In this document: positions 38,155-49,000 of the stretch, one piece after another
How positions within the stretch are numbered: position 1 is the first letter of the stretch
Layout: every line of letters starts with the position of its first letter
NCBI GenBank assembly: GCA_024642205.1
Contig: JAHEBQ010000156.1
Span: 1-64,000 of the forward strand
Origin: Planctomycetaceae bacterium
Lineage (GTDB): Bacteria > Planctomycetota > Planctomycetia > Pirellulales > Pirellulaceae
Direction of reading: 5' to 3'
Length of the DNA: 64,000 nt
Notes under the pieces: generated by a model
Database searches by the model: none
What the model saw: the letters and a program-made list of their open reading frames with translations, nothing else
What the model was told of the DNA's origin: nothing
Program-made: the position numbers and the translations under genes

Positions 38155-39130
38155 TTCGGAACAACTTCGTTTTTTCAACCGAAACTACCGGTCACGAATC
38201 TTCCGACCGAGAAGAGGCCTGGCACCCGTCGAGATGGCATTGGTGCTGCCGTTCTTGATGTTGTTCATGGCGGTCATCATCGCCTTCGGTTACGCTGCCA
38301 GCTGGAAAATCCGCTCGGAAGTCGTTGCCCGCAACGTCGGATGGCGGAGTCGATTTCCTCGCTGGGCCAATGACGATACTCGTCCGGTGGAATGGCCGGA
38401 ACCGGCAACATTTAATCGGTACGACGGAGACCGACTCTCAGGGTTGGACGTGGATGGCGTAACGGAGGCACCGATCATTGTCGGTCCATTGCCCCAAATC
38501 AATGTTAACAGCAACACTCTCGATTTGACACGCGACGTCGTTTTGGGCAACGCTCAGATTACGCGAACTCCACCGGTGCTCCCGCGTCTGGGCTCAATCA
38601 GTTTCAACACGGAACATCCTATCCTGGACGATCATTTTACCCACTCGGAAATGGGAATTTCCAATTACGCTCGTCGGATCCCGATTATCTATGAAACCGA
38701 TTTGGATTTCATTCTCAATTCTGCTGAGATTCTAAACGCTGTTTCGGCGATTGAAAACAATCCTTATCGAAACCTGCTGATGGCACTTGAGGACGACGAG
38801 GAGTTCATCGCCTGGTACGGTTCGGCCCCGGATTTCCATCCCAGGGTCTCGACACGAAATTATCAGCTTGACCGGGACTGGGTTCGTCGAAACCGGGTTC
38901 AGCGATTGCTCGATTCAGTTGATCGACTACCGATCGCAATGGTCAATGCCACCATTGCACTTTACCGGACCCAGCTTAACGCGCAGCCCCCTCTGTCCGA
39001 AGACGTTCAACGTCAACTAGAACGAAAAATCGAAGAGCTGACTCAGTATCTTGAACGATTGCAACGCCGGATTCGGTCACAAAGAACGCGTCCTGCTCCT
39101 CAGAACCTGCAGCGATCGGAGTCACGTTGA
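38123..39130 (+). CDS. TadE-like protein
   Basis: 335 residues from TTG 38123, overlapping the preceding gene by 32 bp; alternative starts inside the frame would lose the leader. The TadE hallmark is clear: RRGLAPVEMALVLPFLMLFMAVIIAFG, where a G-x-x-x-E precedes a hydrophobic helix. RSEVVARNVGWRSR follows. The C-terminus is a charged coiled coil. It probably acts with the two preceding TadE/G-like proteins. Confidence 0.75.
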   Translation: MKNFDDSTLTDSEQLRFFNRNYRSRIFRPRRGLAPVEMALVLPFLMLFMAVIIAFGYAASWKIRSEVVARNVGWRSRFPRWANDDTRPVEWPEPATFNRYDGDRLSGLDVDGVTEAPIIVGPLPQINVNSNTLDLTRDVVLGNAQITRTPPVLPRLGSISFNTEHPILDDHFTHSEMGISNYARRIPIIYETDLDFILNSAEILNAVSAIENNPYRNLLMALEDDEEFIAWYGSAPDFHPRVSTRNYQLDRDWVRRNRVQRLLDSVDRLPIAMVNATIALYRTQLNAQPPLSEDVQRQLERKIEELTQYLERLQRRIRSQRTRPAPQNLQRSESR

Positions 39131-40158
39131 TTGCGCCGACCAGAAAAACGCGGATCGAATCAACGATCCTGGCGAAAGAAGACAACCCGAAGGGTCTGGT
39201 TGTACCTTCGACACGAACGGCCAGGTGTTATTCGTCGCTTGCTGCAAGCATTACGCGTTGGACGAGCAACCTGTTGGCAAGTGCAGTTGTGATCGTGATC
39301 GCGCTGACATTTGGTTCACAACTCGTGGCACTATGGGTTTCGAAAGACGCCCAATCTGGGCCAGGCGAGTTTGTCATCAGCCAATCCTGGCCGACCCTTC
39401 AATCGTGTTCGCTTGAATTTGGCGATTTACCGTTCCAGCTTACCCGCGAAACATTCTCGGGTGCCGAATCGGATGTTGTATTGCTCCTGCAAGCTCGATG
39501 CCGGAAAGCCTTGGAAAACGGAGCGCGACCGGTGGGGAAAATGGGTGAACGGGAATCTGACATGATCAGCCGTTCGGCTTCCCGGACGCCCGTGGAACAC
39601 CTGGACGGGAAATGGCGAATTTTGCTGGTCCCGAAACTCGAAGGATCAAGCCCGGTGCCGATCGCGGTCGGGATCCGCGACGATTGCCCGTCTACCTTGA
39701 TTGCCCCAACCAATTCCAACCGCATTGAATCCAGACTGGTCGTTTGGGGATTGGCGATTGAAGCGGAGCCCGATCGCTGGACAACGTATGTTGCAACGGC
39801 CGCGTCGCTTGATTCTTCGCTGGGCCTGGATTCACTTTTGCCGGGCACCGCCAAACGGACATTAGCCATGACCCAACGCAGTGGGGGTTCGCTAATTGGT
39901 TTTTCCGGTGGCGATTTGGACTCGGCAATTACGTATTACAAGGAAATGGCCCGAAATCTTGATTGGAAACTGAAAGTTGACACGGCACGGCCGAACCAGA
40001 TGTGGTCAGCGGGGTTTTTGCCGCCTGAAGATTCCACCATTACAGGATTACAGGTTCACTTGACGCTGGATCATAATAGGAAACTGTCGGGAATCCTGAT
40101 GTTGCATCCGGATCATCGGCGGACCAGTGAATCAAAAGGAAAAACACAATCGCCATAG
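39127..40158 (+). CDS. Hypothetical membrane-anchored protein of the Tad cluster
   Basis: 343 residues, TTG start overlapping the previous stop (TTGA). One transmembrane helix (LLASAVVIVIALTFGSQLVALWVS) after about 47 cytoplasmic residues, then an extracytoplasmic domain of about 270 residues with LTRETFSGAESDVVLLL and a segment DSAITYYKEMARNLDWKL. No family recognised. Position and coupling place it in the pilus operon, between TadE-like and CpaB genes, where a periplasmic assembly or lipoprotein role would be expected. It is not a secretin by sequence. Confidence 0.6.
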   Translation: MIAPTRKTRIESTILAKEDNPKGLVVPSTRTARCYSSLAASITRWTSNLLASAVVIVIALTFGSQLVALWVSKDAQSGPGEFVISQSWPTLQSCSLEFGDLPFQLTRETFSGAESDVVLLLQARCRKALENGARPVGKMGERESDMISRSASRTPVEHLDGKWRILLVPKLEGSSPVPIAVGIRDDCPSTLIAPTNSNRIESRLVVWGLAIEAEPDRWTTYVATAASLDSSLGLDSLLPGTAKRTLAMTQRSGGSLIGFSGGDLDSAITYYKEMARNLDWKLKVDTARPNQMWSAGFLPPEDSTITGLQVHLTLDHNRKLSGILMLHPDHRRTSESKGKTQSP

Positions 40159-40170
40159 TGAGGCACGCGG

Positions 40171-40956
40171 ATGAACAACTGGATTGGTCTTCTGATCGCA
40201 CTTTCGCTTGCGCTGGTCGCCGGAGTGCTGAATTGGAAATACCTTGAGCGCAAGACAGAAGAGATTGAGATGGTTTCGTTTGTCGCGATCAAGGATGGTG
40301 TCCGCATCAAGCCTGGCGACACGTTTCTTGAGAAACATTTCACGTCATTGGATATCCCACGTAAAAGTGTTGGTTCCTTGAAGGATTCGGCCGTCCTGTA
40401 TGCCGACCGCCTGACAATCGTCAGCATGAAAGCTGTTCGCGATTACGTCGGGGGTGACGTTGTGCTTCGCCAAGAACTCAAGACGCCGCCAGCAGAGTTT
40501 AGCCTGGGCAAAGACGAGTTGGCGATCTGGATTCCTGTCGACGGGAGTTCATTTGTTTCCTCACTGGTGGCACCCGGTGATATGGTTTCGTTTTTCGTTA
40601 CGAGCCCGGCACCGGTCGTCGACCCCGGTCGCCCTTCCGGGTCGAACGAAGACGAAAAAGATCCCGAATGGAACCTCGATGGCAATCTCCCTGCGAAGCC
40701 GCCAGAACCGGTTTCGTATGGTGAATCGGAGCTGATCGGACCATTTCGCATCCTGTCCCTGGGGGGACGGTTGGGGAGCTACGAAGTCTCGCGTGCCTCG
40801 GGCGCCTCTAGCGCCCAGGAAAACGTGATGGGAATCGCAGTCCGGCAGGTCGGCAATGGAGTTGAACCGAAAGCGGAGAAATTACTGCAGCGGGTGAATT
40901 CGGCAAGTTTCCGTCAGGCGGGCGTCCTCCTTCACCCTCGCAGCAAAAAAAACTAA
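40171..40956 (+). CDS. cpaB: CpaB/RcpC pilus assembly protein
   Basis: 261 residues. An N-terminal helix (IGLLIALSLALVAGVLNW) is followed by an SAF domain with VSFVAIKDGVRIKPGDTFLEKHF and VVLRQELKTPP, the arrangement of CpaB/RcpC. A second part (AIWIPVDGSSFVSSLVAPGDMVSFFV) corresponds to the beta-domain. A Pro-rich, low-complexity acidic insert lies at about 145-180. CpaB links the pilus machine to the outer-membrane secretin; no secretin gene is seen in this cluster. Confidence 0.88.
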   Translation: MNNWIGLLIALSLALVAGVLNWKYLERKTEEIEMVSFVAIKDGVRIKPGDTFLEKHFTSLDIPRKSVGSLKDSAVLYADRLTIVSMKAVRDYVGGDVVLRQELKTPPAEFSLGKDELAIWIPVDGSSFVSSLVAPGDMVSFFVTSPAPVVDPGRPSGSNEDEKDPEWNLDGNLPAKPPEPVSYGESELIGPFRILSLGGRLGSYEVSRASGASSAQENVMGIAVRQVGNGVEPKAEKLLQRVNSASFRQAGVLLHPRSKKN

Positions 40957-40986
40957 CACCTTCGTTGGAGGCGAAAGAGCAGTCCC

Positions 40987-43005
40987 GTGAAAATCTGGTT
41001 CAACAAGATCAATGAAAGTCGCCGCTCCATTTTTGAGGTGGATGACAAGGACGAACAGGGCGATCTGCTGGAAATCGCCGTCACGATCGGTCGTGACCCT
41101 GCGAACATGCTGGTCCTGGAAAGCCCGCTCGTGTCACGGCGACATGCCGTTGTACGTCGATCCGGAAATAACTTCGAACTCCAGAACGTGGGCCTCAATA
41201 TTTGCATGGTCGGCGAATCCGAGATTGGCGTTGGCGAAACCGTTACGTTCGACGGCGGAATGCCTGTACGCATCTGGCCTTTTACCCTCAGTTTTGAACT
41301 GGAAGCCGTTCCCCAGGTCAGCCGCGAGGAATTCGACAATCACGTCCGAAAGGTCTTGGCAAATCTGGAACAGCGAATTCACAAACTACTGCTCGAACGA
41401 CTTGATCTGGTCGGAATGGAGAGTTCCCGGACGCCTGACCAGAAGAGCATTTTGCTGCTGGAAAATAACATCGAAGACTGCTGTCGTGAAATGCAGGTTT
41501 TTTCTCCGGCGAACGAAGAATTACTCAATAATGTGGTTGGTCTTGTATTGCGCGATCTTCTGACCAACCAGATTATCCTCGAAGGTGGTCAGGACGGAAC
41601 GAAACTCGCGCCCCTGACCTGCAACGAGTTTGACATCCCGGCAACACTGATACCGGAACGTGAAACCGAATTGCAGAACCTTATGCGAATGCTCAAAGAA
41701 AAACTGGAACTCGACGTGCCCACCGACACCAGCGAAAAAATTCGTATCGTCGATCAAAAAGCCCAATCCGTATTCCCTTTGTTCCAACGGTTCCTGCATG
41801 CCGAACTGCGCAAGTACATCATCCTGCGGGCGCTGAAAAAGGACCTCAAAGATACCGTGTTCGGGTTTGGTCCGCTTCAGGACCTGCTCCGTGTTCCCTC
41901 CATCACAGAAATCATGGTTGTTGCCAGCGACCAGATTTATGTCGAAACGGACGGCGTGATTGAGCGTTCGGGTCGTCGGTTTATTTCGGATCAGGTTACC
42001 GAGTCAGTCATTGAACGAATCGTCGCTCAGGTGGGAAGACGTATCGACAAAAGCCAGCCTCTGGTCGACGCCCGCCTGCCGGATGGTTCACGGGTCAATG
42101 CGATCATTCCGCCACTTTCGGTCTCAGGACCCTGTTTGACGATTCGTCGTTTTCCTGTCCAACGACTGACCATCGAAGACCTGATCAACCGACGAAGTTT
42201 GACCAGTTCGGCAGCTGCCTTTCTCCGCGCTGCAGTCGGCAACAAACGAAACATCCTTGTCAGTGGGGGAACAGGTAGCGGTAAGACCACGATGCTCAAT
42301 GCAATGAGCAGTTTTATCCCTGAAAAAGAGCGAATTGTCACCGTCGAGGATACGGCAGAACTAAAAATGCACCAGGAGCATGTCGTTACGCTCGAAACCC
42401 GGCCAGCGAACGTAGAAGGGCAGGGGGCCTATACCGCTCGGGACCTGGTAAAAAATGCGTTGCGAATGCGACCCGACCGGTTGATTGTCGGCGAGTGCCG
42501 CGGCGGAGAAGCGCTGGACATGTTGCAAGCGATGAATACGGGCCACGATGGTTCGATGACGACCGTCCACGCCAACAGTGCGACCGAAGTCATTGAGCGT
42601 CTGGAACTCCTGGTGCTGATGGCGGTCGACCTGCCGGTGACAGCAATCCACCGGCAAATCGCCTCGGCGCTTGACTTGATAGTTCAATTATCACGGTTGC
42701 CAGATGGTCGGCGTATGGTGACTCAAATCGCCGAAGTCGAGCGGATGGACGAAGAGACCGGTGACCTGATTGTGAATGACATCTTTAACGCGCGAGATGG
42801 CATTTCACTGCAACCGACAGGTTACCTTCCAACGTTCGTCGATCAGCTGGTTGACAAAAACTTGCTTGACCTGCGATTCCTGTATTCCGAAGAAAGACTG
42901 GAGCCGCCGGCCAGGGGAAACCCGGATCGGTTAAAGCGAATTCCGTCCAATCGAGTCGATTTTTCCACTATCCAGAAATTGATCCCGGGACAAAACGAAT
43001 CGTAA
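40987..43005 (+). CDS. cpaF: FHA-CpaF fusion: secretion ATPase with N-terminal phosphothreonine-binding domain
   Basis: 672 residues, GTG start. Residues about 28-100 form an FHA domain ([15 protein letters not shown], then [10 protein letters not shown]). The key residues Gly35, Arg36, Ser50, Arg51, His53 and Asn71 are in place for phosphothreonine binding. A helical CpaF N-terminal domain follows, then the ATPase core: [18 protein letters not shown], Walker A GGTGSGKT at 427-434, Walker B-like [14 protein letters not shown], His-box [12 protein letters not shown]. It follows CpaB by 30 bp and precedes TadB and TadC, so it is the likely main motor of the pilus. The fused FHA implies regulation by a Ser/Thr kinase; one is encoded 3 kb downstream at 46069. 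Confidence 0.93.
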   Translation: MKIWFNKINESRRSIFEVDDKDEQGDLLEIAVTIGRDPANMLVLESPLVSRRHAVVRRSGNNFELQNVGLNICMVGESEIGVGETVTFDGGMPVRIWPFTLSFELEAVPQVSREEFDNHVRKVLANLEQRIHKLLLERLDLVGMESSRTPDQKSILLLENNIEDCCREMQVFSPANEELLNNVVGLVLRDLLTNQIILEGGQDGTKLAPLTCNEFDIPATLIPERETELQNLMRMLKEKLELDVPTDTSEKIRIVDQKAQSVFPLFQRFLHAELRKYIILRALKKDLKDTVFGFGPLQDLLRVPSITEIMVVASDQIYVETDGVIERSGRRFISDQVTESVIERIVAQVGRRIDKSQPLVDARLPDGSRVNAIIPPLSVSGPCLTIRRFPVQRLTIEDLINRRSLTSSAAAFLRAAVGNKRNILVSGGTGSGKTTMLNAMSSFIPEKERIVTVEDTAELKMHQEHVVTLETRPANVEGQGAYTARDLVKNALRMRPDRLIVGECRGGEALDMLQAMNTGHDGSMTTVHANSATEVIERLELLVLMAVDLPVTAIHRQIASALDLIVQLSRLPDGRRMVTQIAEVERMDEETGDLIVNDIFNARDGISLQPTGYLPTFVDQLVDKNLLDLRFLYSEERLEPPARGNPDRLKRIPSNRVDFSTIQKLIPGQNES

Positions 43006-43056
43006 GTCCTCCAATTCCCAGCCAAATTTAATACTTGAAACCCGACTGAATCGACC

Positions 43057-43905
43057 ATGGCGGCAGCAGAAACAATCATTCTCAGTTCAATCATGGGCGC
43101 GGCCGCCGGCGCGATCAGCTGGACCAGTCGTGATTGGGTAGGAAAGCTGATCGATACCCTTGAAGCAGATGTCAGGGAAAAGTTGCGTGGAATGCGAATC
43201 ACCGCGCCGCATTTGCGATCTTATCTCGCCGGTTGGTTCTACCTGATGGTCGTTACCCTGATTGGGCTCTGGTTTGGCTATGGAAATCCGGTTTTTGCGT
43301 TGCTCGCCGTCACGCTGATGGGGCCGTTGCCGTGGTATTTGCTTCACCGCATGGCCGAACGCAGGCGAATGCAAATTGAAGACCAACTCGCTGGCAGTAT
43401 GACAACGTTGTCCGGGGCCATTCGAGCAGGCCTTTCGCTGGCCCAGGCGCTGGAAATCCTTGCTGAACAATCTCCGAAACCAATCAAGTTTGAGTTTCAA
43501 CACATGGTTGGACAGTACTCGATGGGCAAGACACTTCAAGAGACGTTAACGGAAGCAAAACAACGTCTGAAAAGCGAAAATTTTTCCATGTTTGCCGCCG
43601 CGATGCTGGCCAGCCGCGAAAGTGGCGGAAAGCTCAACGAAACCGTCGAGAGAATCGCTGATTCGGTTCGCGAGTTTCAACGGCTGGAACGAAAAATTAC
43701 GGCGGAAACAGCTCAGGCCCGAAAATCGGCGGTCTACATGGCGTTGGCTCCACCGATCATCTTGCTGGTTTACTATTTCGTGGACCCCATCAATACCGGT
43801 CGGCTATTCACGACGCTGCCGGGGCAGATCATGCTTTCATTCGCGATCATTCTCGATGTTTCGGCCTGGCTCTGGGCCAGAGCCATTTTGACACCGGATA
43901 TTTAG
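43057..43905 (+). CDS. tadB: TadB-type inner-membrane platform protein
   Basis: 282 residues. Two N-terminal hydrophobic segments (LAGWFYLMVVTLIGLWFG and ALLAVTLMGPLPWYLLH), a T2SSF cytoplasmic domain with LSGAIRAGLSLAQALEILAEQSPKP and FAAAMLASRESGGKLNETVERIA, and two C-terminal helices. This is the TadB fold (PF00482), which works with the CpaF ATPase to move pilin subunits. It lies between FHA-CpaF and TadC, the usual order. Confidence 0.9.
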   Translation: MAAAETIILSSIMGAAAGAISWTSRDWVGKLIDTLEADVREKLRGMRITAPHLRSYLAGWFYLMVVTLIGLWFGYGNPVFALLAVTLMGPLPWYLLHRMAERRRMQIEDQLAGSMTTLSGAIRAGLSLAQALEILAEQSPKPIKFEFQHMVGQYSMGKTLQETLTEAKQRLKSENFSMFAAAMLASRESGGKLNETVERIADSVREFQRLERKITAETAQARKSAVYMALAPPIILLVYYFVDPINTGRLFTTLPGQIMLSFAIILDVSAWLWARAILTPDI

Positions 43906-43944
43906 CAACCTTCAGGAAGTCATTCCCTACATTGACCAACCGAC

Positions 43945-44889
43945 GTGAACACAACTATTTTCCAATTGATATCAGCCATGGATTCCGGAGCGATAATTCC
44001 GACGGCAATTGCCGCAGGCTCCGTGTTTGCATTTGCCTGGTGGGTTGTTCGATCGCTCCAATCCGGCGACCTGGAGCAGGGAAACGAATGGCGTTTTGAT
44101 GTCAGCCGCATCAATGATCTACGCCGAAGTGATTCGACGTACCGCATGTTTCAGCCGGTCATCCAGTTCTTCGCCCAGCTCAACCGTGGCGCATTTCGTG
44201 ACCAGCTCCCGTCAATTCAACGGGAACTCCAGGCTGCCGGTCTCCCCAGAAGCTGGTTACCCGAAGAGTACCTAGGGAAATTGCAATTCATCGCGCTTCT
44301 CGTTTCTCCGTTCATCCTCTATGGTTGTATTCAATGGATGGGAGCATCTGGAGTTCTGCTTGGAATCGTCGTGACTCTGTTTTTGATGATCATGCTCCGA
44401 AGAGGATTAACCCAGAAAGCATTGGTTCGTCTGACAAGAATCAAACGGCGGATGCCGTTCATGCTGGATCTCATGACGCTCCTGATGGAAGCCGGTACAA
44501 CGTTTCTTCACTCGCTTGAGCAAGCGGTCAGTGAATACCGGGGCCATCCGCTGTCCCAGGAATTCTCCCGTGTCTTGACCGACATGAACTTGGGCAAAAC
44601 ACGAAAACAAGCGTTCGAATCGATGCGCGATCGATTGCAGGATGACGAAATCACCAGCATTATCAGTTCGATGTTGCAAGCCGAACAACTCGGCACACCG
44701 CTGTCGGGTGTCTTTCGTACCCAGGCAGACGTGTTGAGAATGAAACGGTCTCAACGTGCCGAGGCCATTGCCGGAGAAGCCGCGGTGAAAATGCTGTTGC
44801 CTGGAGTCCTCGTGATGGCTGCCACCGTGATCGTGATTATCGGCCCTTTTGCACTTAACTTTTTGATCTTCGGATTTAACATTGACTAG
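43945..44889 (+). CDS. tadC: TadC-type inner-membrane platform protein
   Basis: 314 residues, GTG start. An N-terminal helix is followed by a pair of helices around LQFIALLVSPFILYGCIQWMG. The T2SSF domain has LDLMTLLMEAGTTFLHSLEQAV, MNLGKTRKQAFESMRDRL and ISSMLQAEQLGTPLSGVFRTQ. The last helix is at the C-terminus (VLVMAATVIVIIGPFALNF). It forms the membrane platform with TadB. It ends the recognisable pilus machinery. Confidence 0.9.
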   Translation: MNTTIFQLISAMDSGAIIPTAIAAGSVFAFAWWVVRSLQSGDLEQGNEWRFDVSRINDLRRSDSTYRMFQPVIQFFAQLNRGAFRDQLPSIQRELQAAGLPRSWLPEEYLGKLQFIALLVSPFILYGCIQWMGASGVLLGIVVTLFLMIMLRRGLTQKALVRLTRIKRRMPFMLDLMTLLMEAGTTFLHSLEQAVSEYRGHPLSQEFSRVLTDMNLGKTRKQAFESMRDRLQDDEITSIISSMLQAEQLGTPLSGVFRTQADVLRMKRSQRAEAIAGEAAVKMLLPGVLVMAATVIVIIGPFALNFLIFGFNID

Positions 44890-44954
44890 CCGGGAATCGG
44901 GAACTGACGTCTAATTGACTGTAGCAAAATCATGCGGGTACTGACCAGGAAATC

Positions 44955-45923
44955 ATGAAGAACGAGCCTTGTCCAAACTGCGGTGGGATGCTGGGCGTCC
45001 CCGACAAACTGCGCGGCCTTCCGGTGGAATGTCCAGTTTGCCGTTTGGAGTTCGTTCCTGGATCGAAAACGAATGTCCGCCAGAAAAAGAGCAAATCCGG
45101 CAAGGCGGCGAAATCTCCAGAGCCATCCCTCCGCGCATTGCCGCTGCCGGCCTCGATTACCACCAGGACTCAGTCCGGCAAACGAGAAAAGATCAAGTTT
45201 GAAAGGTCTCAGAGTAGTCGTTTAACGACGCCCAATCCGGTGCGATTGGACCCCTTCCCATTGGAAACAAATTCGTCCACTCAGCATGCCAGTCCAGTCA
45301 CCCCTGCACCGGCGTCCGATTCCGATCAAGGCGAATCCATGATCCAACGGCGATCCGCCGACACGCCGGTTCATGAAATCGATGACACGAGTCCATCGTC
45401 AGCCGAACCCGCGCAACCCGCGGTCGCGAGGATCATCAAGTCGGAGTTGCTTCCACCTCAACTCACCAAGGACGGAAAACTACCATCGCTGCAACTGGTT
45501 GATGAGGCAAAACCAAAAGTCAAAGACGGTGAGCTGAAATCGAACCCGGTCTTTGTTGGTCTCCTTGTCTGCTTGAGTCTCCTCACGTCAGGAGTCATGC
45601 TGTTCGTCGCTGGAATGCAACCCTCCGAATCCGCAAAAAAAGTCCTTGAGGCGCGGCAGAAGATTCCCGAATTTTATGAGGTCCGAATCGATCAGGAAGT
45701 CGCTCCGTATCAGCGTGAACTCCGCGAGGCTCAGTTGGCCAATTCGCGAGGTGACTTTCGGGCAGAGATTCGAAATTATGAGAAGGTCATGTCGCGATTT
45801 CACGCGGAAGACCGAAACAGGTTCAAAGGCTTGACGGGAAGTCCGACCGGGGATATCGAACTCGAAGAACATGTTTCCATTTTATTAAACGAAGCCAAGC
45901 GTTTGCTAACAAAGGGCAACTGA
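44955..45923 (+). CDS. Zinc-ribbon, single-pass membrane protein
   Basis: 322 residues. It begins with a four-Cys zinc ribbon (CPNCGGMLGVPDKLRG, then VECPVCRLEFVPG). A long Pro/Ser/Gln-rich disordered region up to about residue 195 follows, then one transmembrane helix (VFVGLLVCLSLLTSGVMLFVAG). The extracytoplasmic helical tail contains YEVRIDQEVAPYQRELREAQ. MJ0042-like or similar zinc-ribbon membrane proteins are frequent in planctomycetes next to kinases and pili. It lies between TadC (65 bp) and the kinase/caspase gene (145 bp), so it could be a scaffold or regulator. Function is unknown. Confidence 0.7.
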   Translation: MKNEPCPNCGGMLGVPDKLRGLPVECPVCRLEFVPGSKTNVRQKKSKSGKAAKSPEPSLRALPLPASITTRTQSGKREKIKFERSQSSRLTTPNPVRLDPFPLETNSSTQHASPVTPAPASDSDQGESMIQRRSADTPVHEIDDTSPSSAEPAQPAVARIIKSELLPPQLTKDGKLPSLQLVDEAKPKVKDGELKSNPVFVGLLVCLSLLTSGVMLFVAGMQPSESAKKVLEARQKIPEFYEVRIDQEVAPYQRELREAQLANSRGDFRAEIRNYEKVMSRFHAEDRNRFKGLTGSPTGDIELEEHVSILLNEAKRLLTKGN

Positions 45924-46068
45924 CAATTACACAGACCGCTGGCGTGTGTGCCGTTGGGAATTGCGGGTGTCGGGGACGGTAACGAACCCGCAAGCGGACG
46001 TGATCTTCTACCATCCCCGTCAGCAACCAAGAAACACATCAACGAACTTTCAAAATACCGGTACGATC

Positions 46069-49000
46069 ATGTCAAAAAAGCGATCAAAACCCCGATACAA
46101 GATGCTTGAACAGGTCGGTGCAGGTGATTACGCCAAAGTTTATGCTGCCGAAGATACGAAGCTCGGCCGTAGTGTCGCGGTGAAACAGCTTCACAGTCAG
46201 TATCTCGACGACGAGGAAAGACTGGATCGATACTGGCGCGAGGCCCAGCTGCTGCTCGACCTGGAACATCCCAATATCATGACCATCTACGACGTCGTGA
46301 AATCTCGCGGTTGTCTTGTATTGGAATTGATGAAGGGAAACCTCAAACAGGTGTACGGCAATCGACCGATGCCGATCGAGGAAGTCCGTGAAACACTGCT
46401 GCAGGCTGCTCGCGGACTCGACTGCCTTCACTCCAACGGAATTGTTCACGGCGACATCAAACCGGCGAACCTGATGCTCAGTCGTCAAGACGTTGTAAAG
46501 CTTGGGGATTTCGGATTGGCTCGCCGGGCCAACGACGACGAAGGGAGCCTGCTCAAGGGCACGACGAAGTACATGGCGCCCGAATTGGTTTCCGAGGATT
46601 TCGGCGACGTTGGGCCGGCGAGCGATCTTTATTCGCTCGGGTTTTCGGCGCTTGAATTAATGATTGGTCCGGAATTTGATTCCCTGTTTCCGGACTTGAT
46701 CGCTTTTGGACGTGACAAACAAATGGCCTGGATGATGTGGCATTGTTCTGCCGATCGCCGGTTCCCACCGATTCAAACCGTTCTGGAGGGGGTTCCGGAT
46801 GATCTCGCCAGGGTACTTCAAAAGTTGACTTGCAAGGAACAGAAACACCGCTACAAATCGGCCAGGGAGTTGATCGCCGATCTCACGAGCGGCGCGAAAC
46901 CGGTCGGCGAGTCCATCCGTGAGGGGAAGGCAGCTGCCCTCGAGAAGGTCCGCAGGCACAAACGAAAACGTCGATTCCAGGCGCTCGGCGCATGCCTTGC
47001 AAGTCTGTGCTTGTCAGGGGCTATCCTCTGGGCCAATCGCGATGTGCCGGCACCTCTTCCGGCGGTCGCCCCGCCATCGGTTCGGGGCGTCGTCCGCAAT
47101 GTCCTTCCGCATGACGAAAAATTCGTTCTTGACCTGGGGAATGACTGGAAAGAATTCACCGTCCGTAATGGCGATGACCTGCAGTTAAATCGAAAGAAAC
47201 GCCAGTTGCGCGATCTGCAGATCGGGGATCGTGTCGTTGTTCACACCAGACTCGGCGATTCCGGCAACCCGTCCCACCGAGAGATTATCGCGTTCCGCCC
47301 TGAGACCCATGAGGGCATTGTCACGAGTGTCGATTCCGAATCAGGTCAATTACTACTCGCGGTATCCCGCGGCGAAGATACCGGACAGAGCTTTGAACTA
47401 TCGGTCGCCGACGAGACTCAGTTCATTCTGAACAAGAAAACTGAAATCGCGGGTCAGCCGATTGGATTAGCGGATCTGGCCCAGGATGACCGGGTTGTGA
47501 TCGATCTCTCGGACGACGAATCCGGCATGTTGGCGTTGAAAATCGACGCCCTGCGGCTGGTGGAATTGAGCGGTGTGATCCGGAAACTCGATCCACGTAA
47601 TGGCTCGCTTACGATCGCGGAGTCCAACGAAAATGAGGCTGAAAACCTGGTAAGCCTCCCCATCGACTCCAGTTGCGTTTTCACGCTCAATGGCCTGACA
47701 GCCGTCGATGACAAACTGTTGAGCGTCAAAAACATCCAGATTGGTGATCGGGTCACGCTGAAACACGATGTGAAGATCCAATCGATCGAAGCCTATCGGG
47801 CTTTCGAAGACAAAGGGAGGATCGTCGATGTTTCCTATGACGAAAGCATGTTTATCTTAAAAAGCCAATCCGCGACTGCGAGCAGGAAATACCGGGTGGA
47901 CTCGAAAACACAGGTCTTGTTGGGGGAAGAAGCGGTAAGGATTTCCGCATTGAGAATTGGCGATACGGTCCAACTTGTGCACGAGTCGCCAGATGACGAT
48001 TCGCCAATCGCACTTTCGGTCAACGCAACGCGGCCAACGAATCGAAACAAACGGGCGATCTTGATAGCCAATCAAGACTTTGATTCACCGGCGGTCATGC
48101 CCTTAAAAACATCATTGGCAGATGTTGAGTCCATCAAGAACCAGTTGATCAGTCGTTTCGGAGTACCAGAAGATCAATTGACGGTTTACGAAAACGAAGG
48201 ACGGGTTCGGTTGGAAAGCGAAATCCCCAACATCCTGCGACGAGTTGGCTCCGATGATATTTTGTACGTGTACGTCGCGACTCGTGGCTTCAATGACAAA
48301 AATCGAAACGCCTACCTGGCGACCAGGGAGTTTACAATTGACGAAATGGAGAAAACCGGCGTGGGGCTGGACTGGTTGATTGACCAGCTGGATTCCATTT
48401 CGACCAAACAGAAGCTGTTGATCCTGGACTGTTGCCCGTCCGATTCAGCCGTTGAAGCAGGACCGGTTTCAGCCACGGAAATGATCGAGGTCGTCAAGCA
48501 AAACAAACGCGGCGGTTACCCCCGAACGACGTTTGTATTGGCAAGTTGCCGGGCAGGCGAACAACCGCTCGCAGCGCCAGATTGCCCCGACAATGGGCTG
48601 TTCGGCAAATGTCTTTCGGATGCGTTTTCCGGTTCTGCGGACCAGGAACGGGACATGGATGTCGCGATTACCGAATTGACAACTTTCGTTACCGACAGGG
48701 TGACTACTCAGGCACAATCCCAAAATGGCAAACAGACGCCGCGATTGTTCACGCCTGACGACACGCCTCCGCGACTTTCTGATCAGGCCAGAAAATCGAT
48801 CATCGAACTCCTTGCTCAATTGGACCAAAAGGGCCTCGAGCAAGGGTCCATCATGTCCGCAGCTGCAGTTGCGGAACGGCAATCCGGCGGTCAACCTGAG
48901 CCGATGATCGCCTGTGGATTGCTGCTGATCAAAATCGGAAAAATCAACGAAGCACTGGAGATTCTGGAAAACATTCGACTTGGCAATCGCGGCTTTCTGA

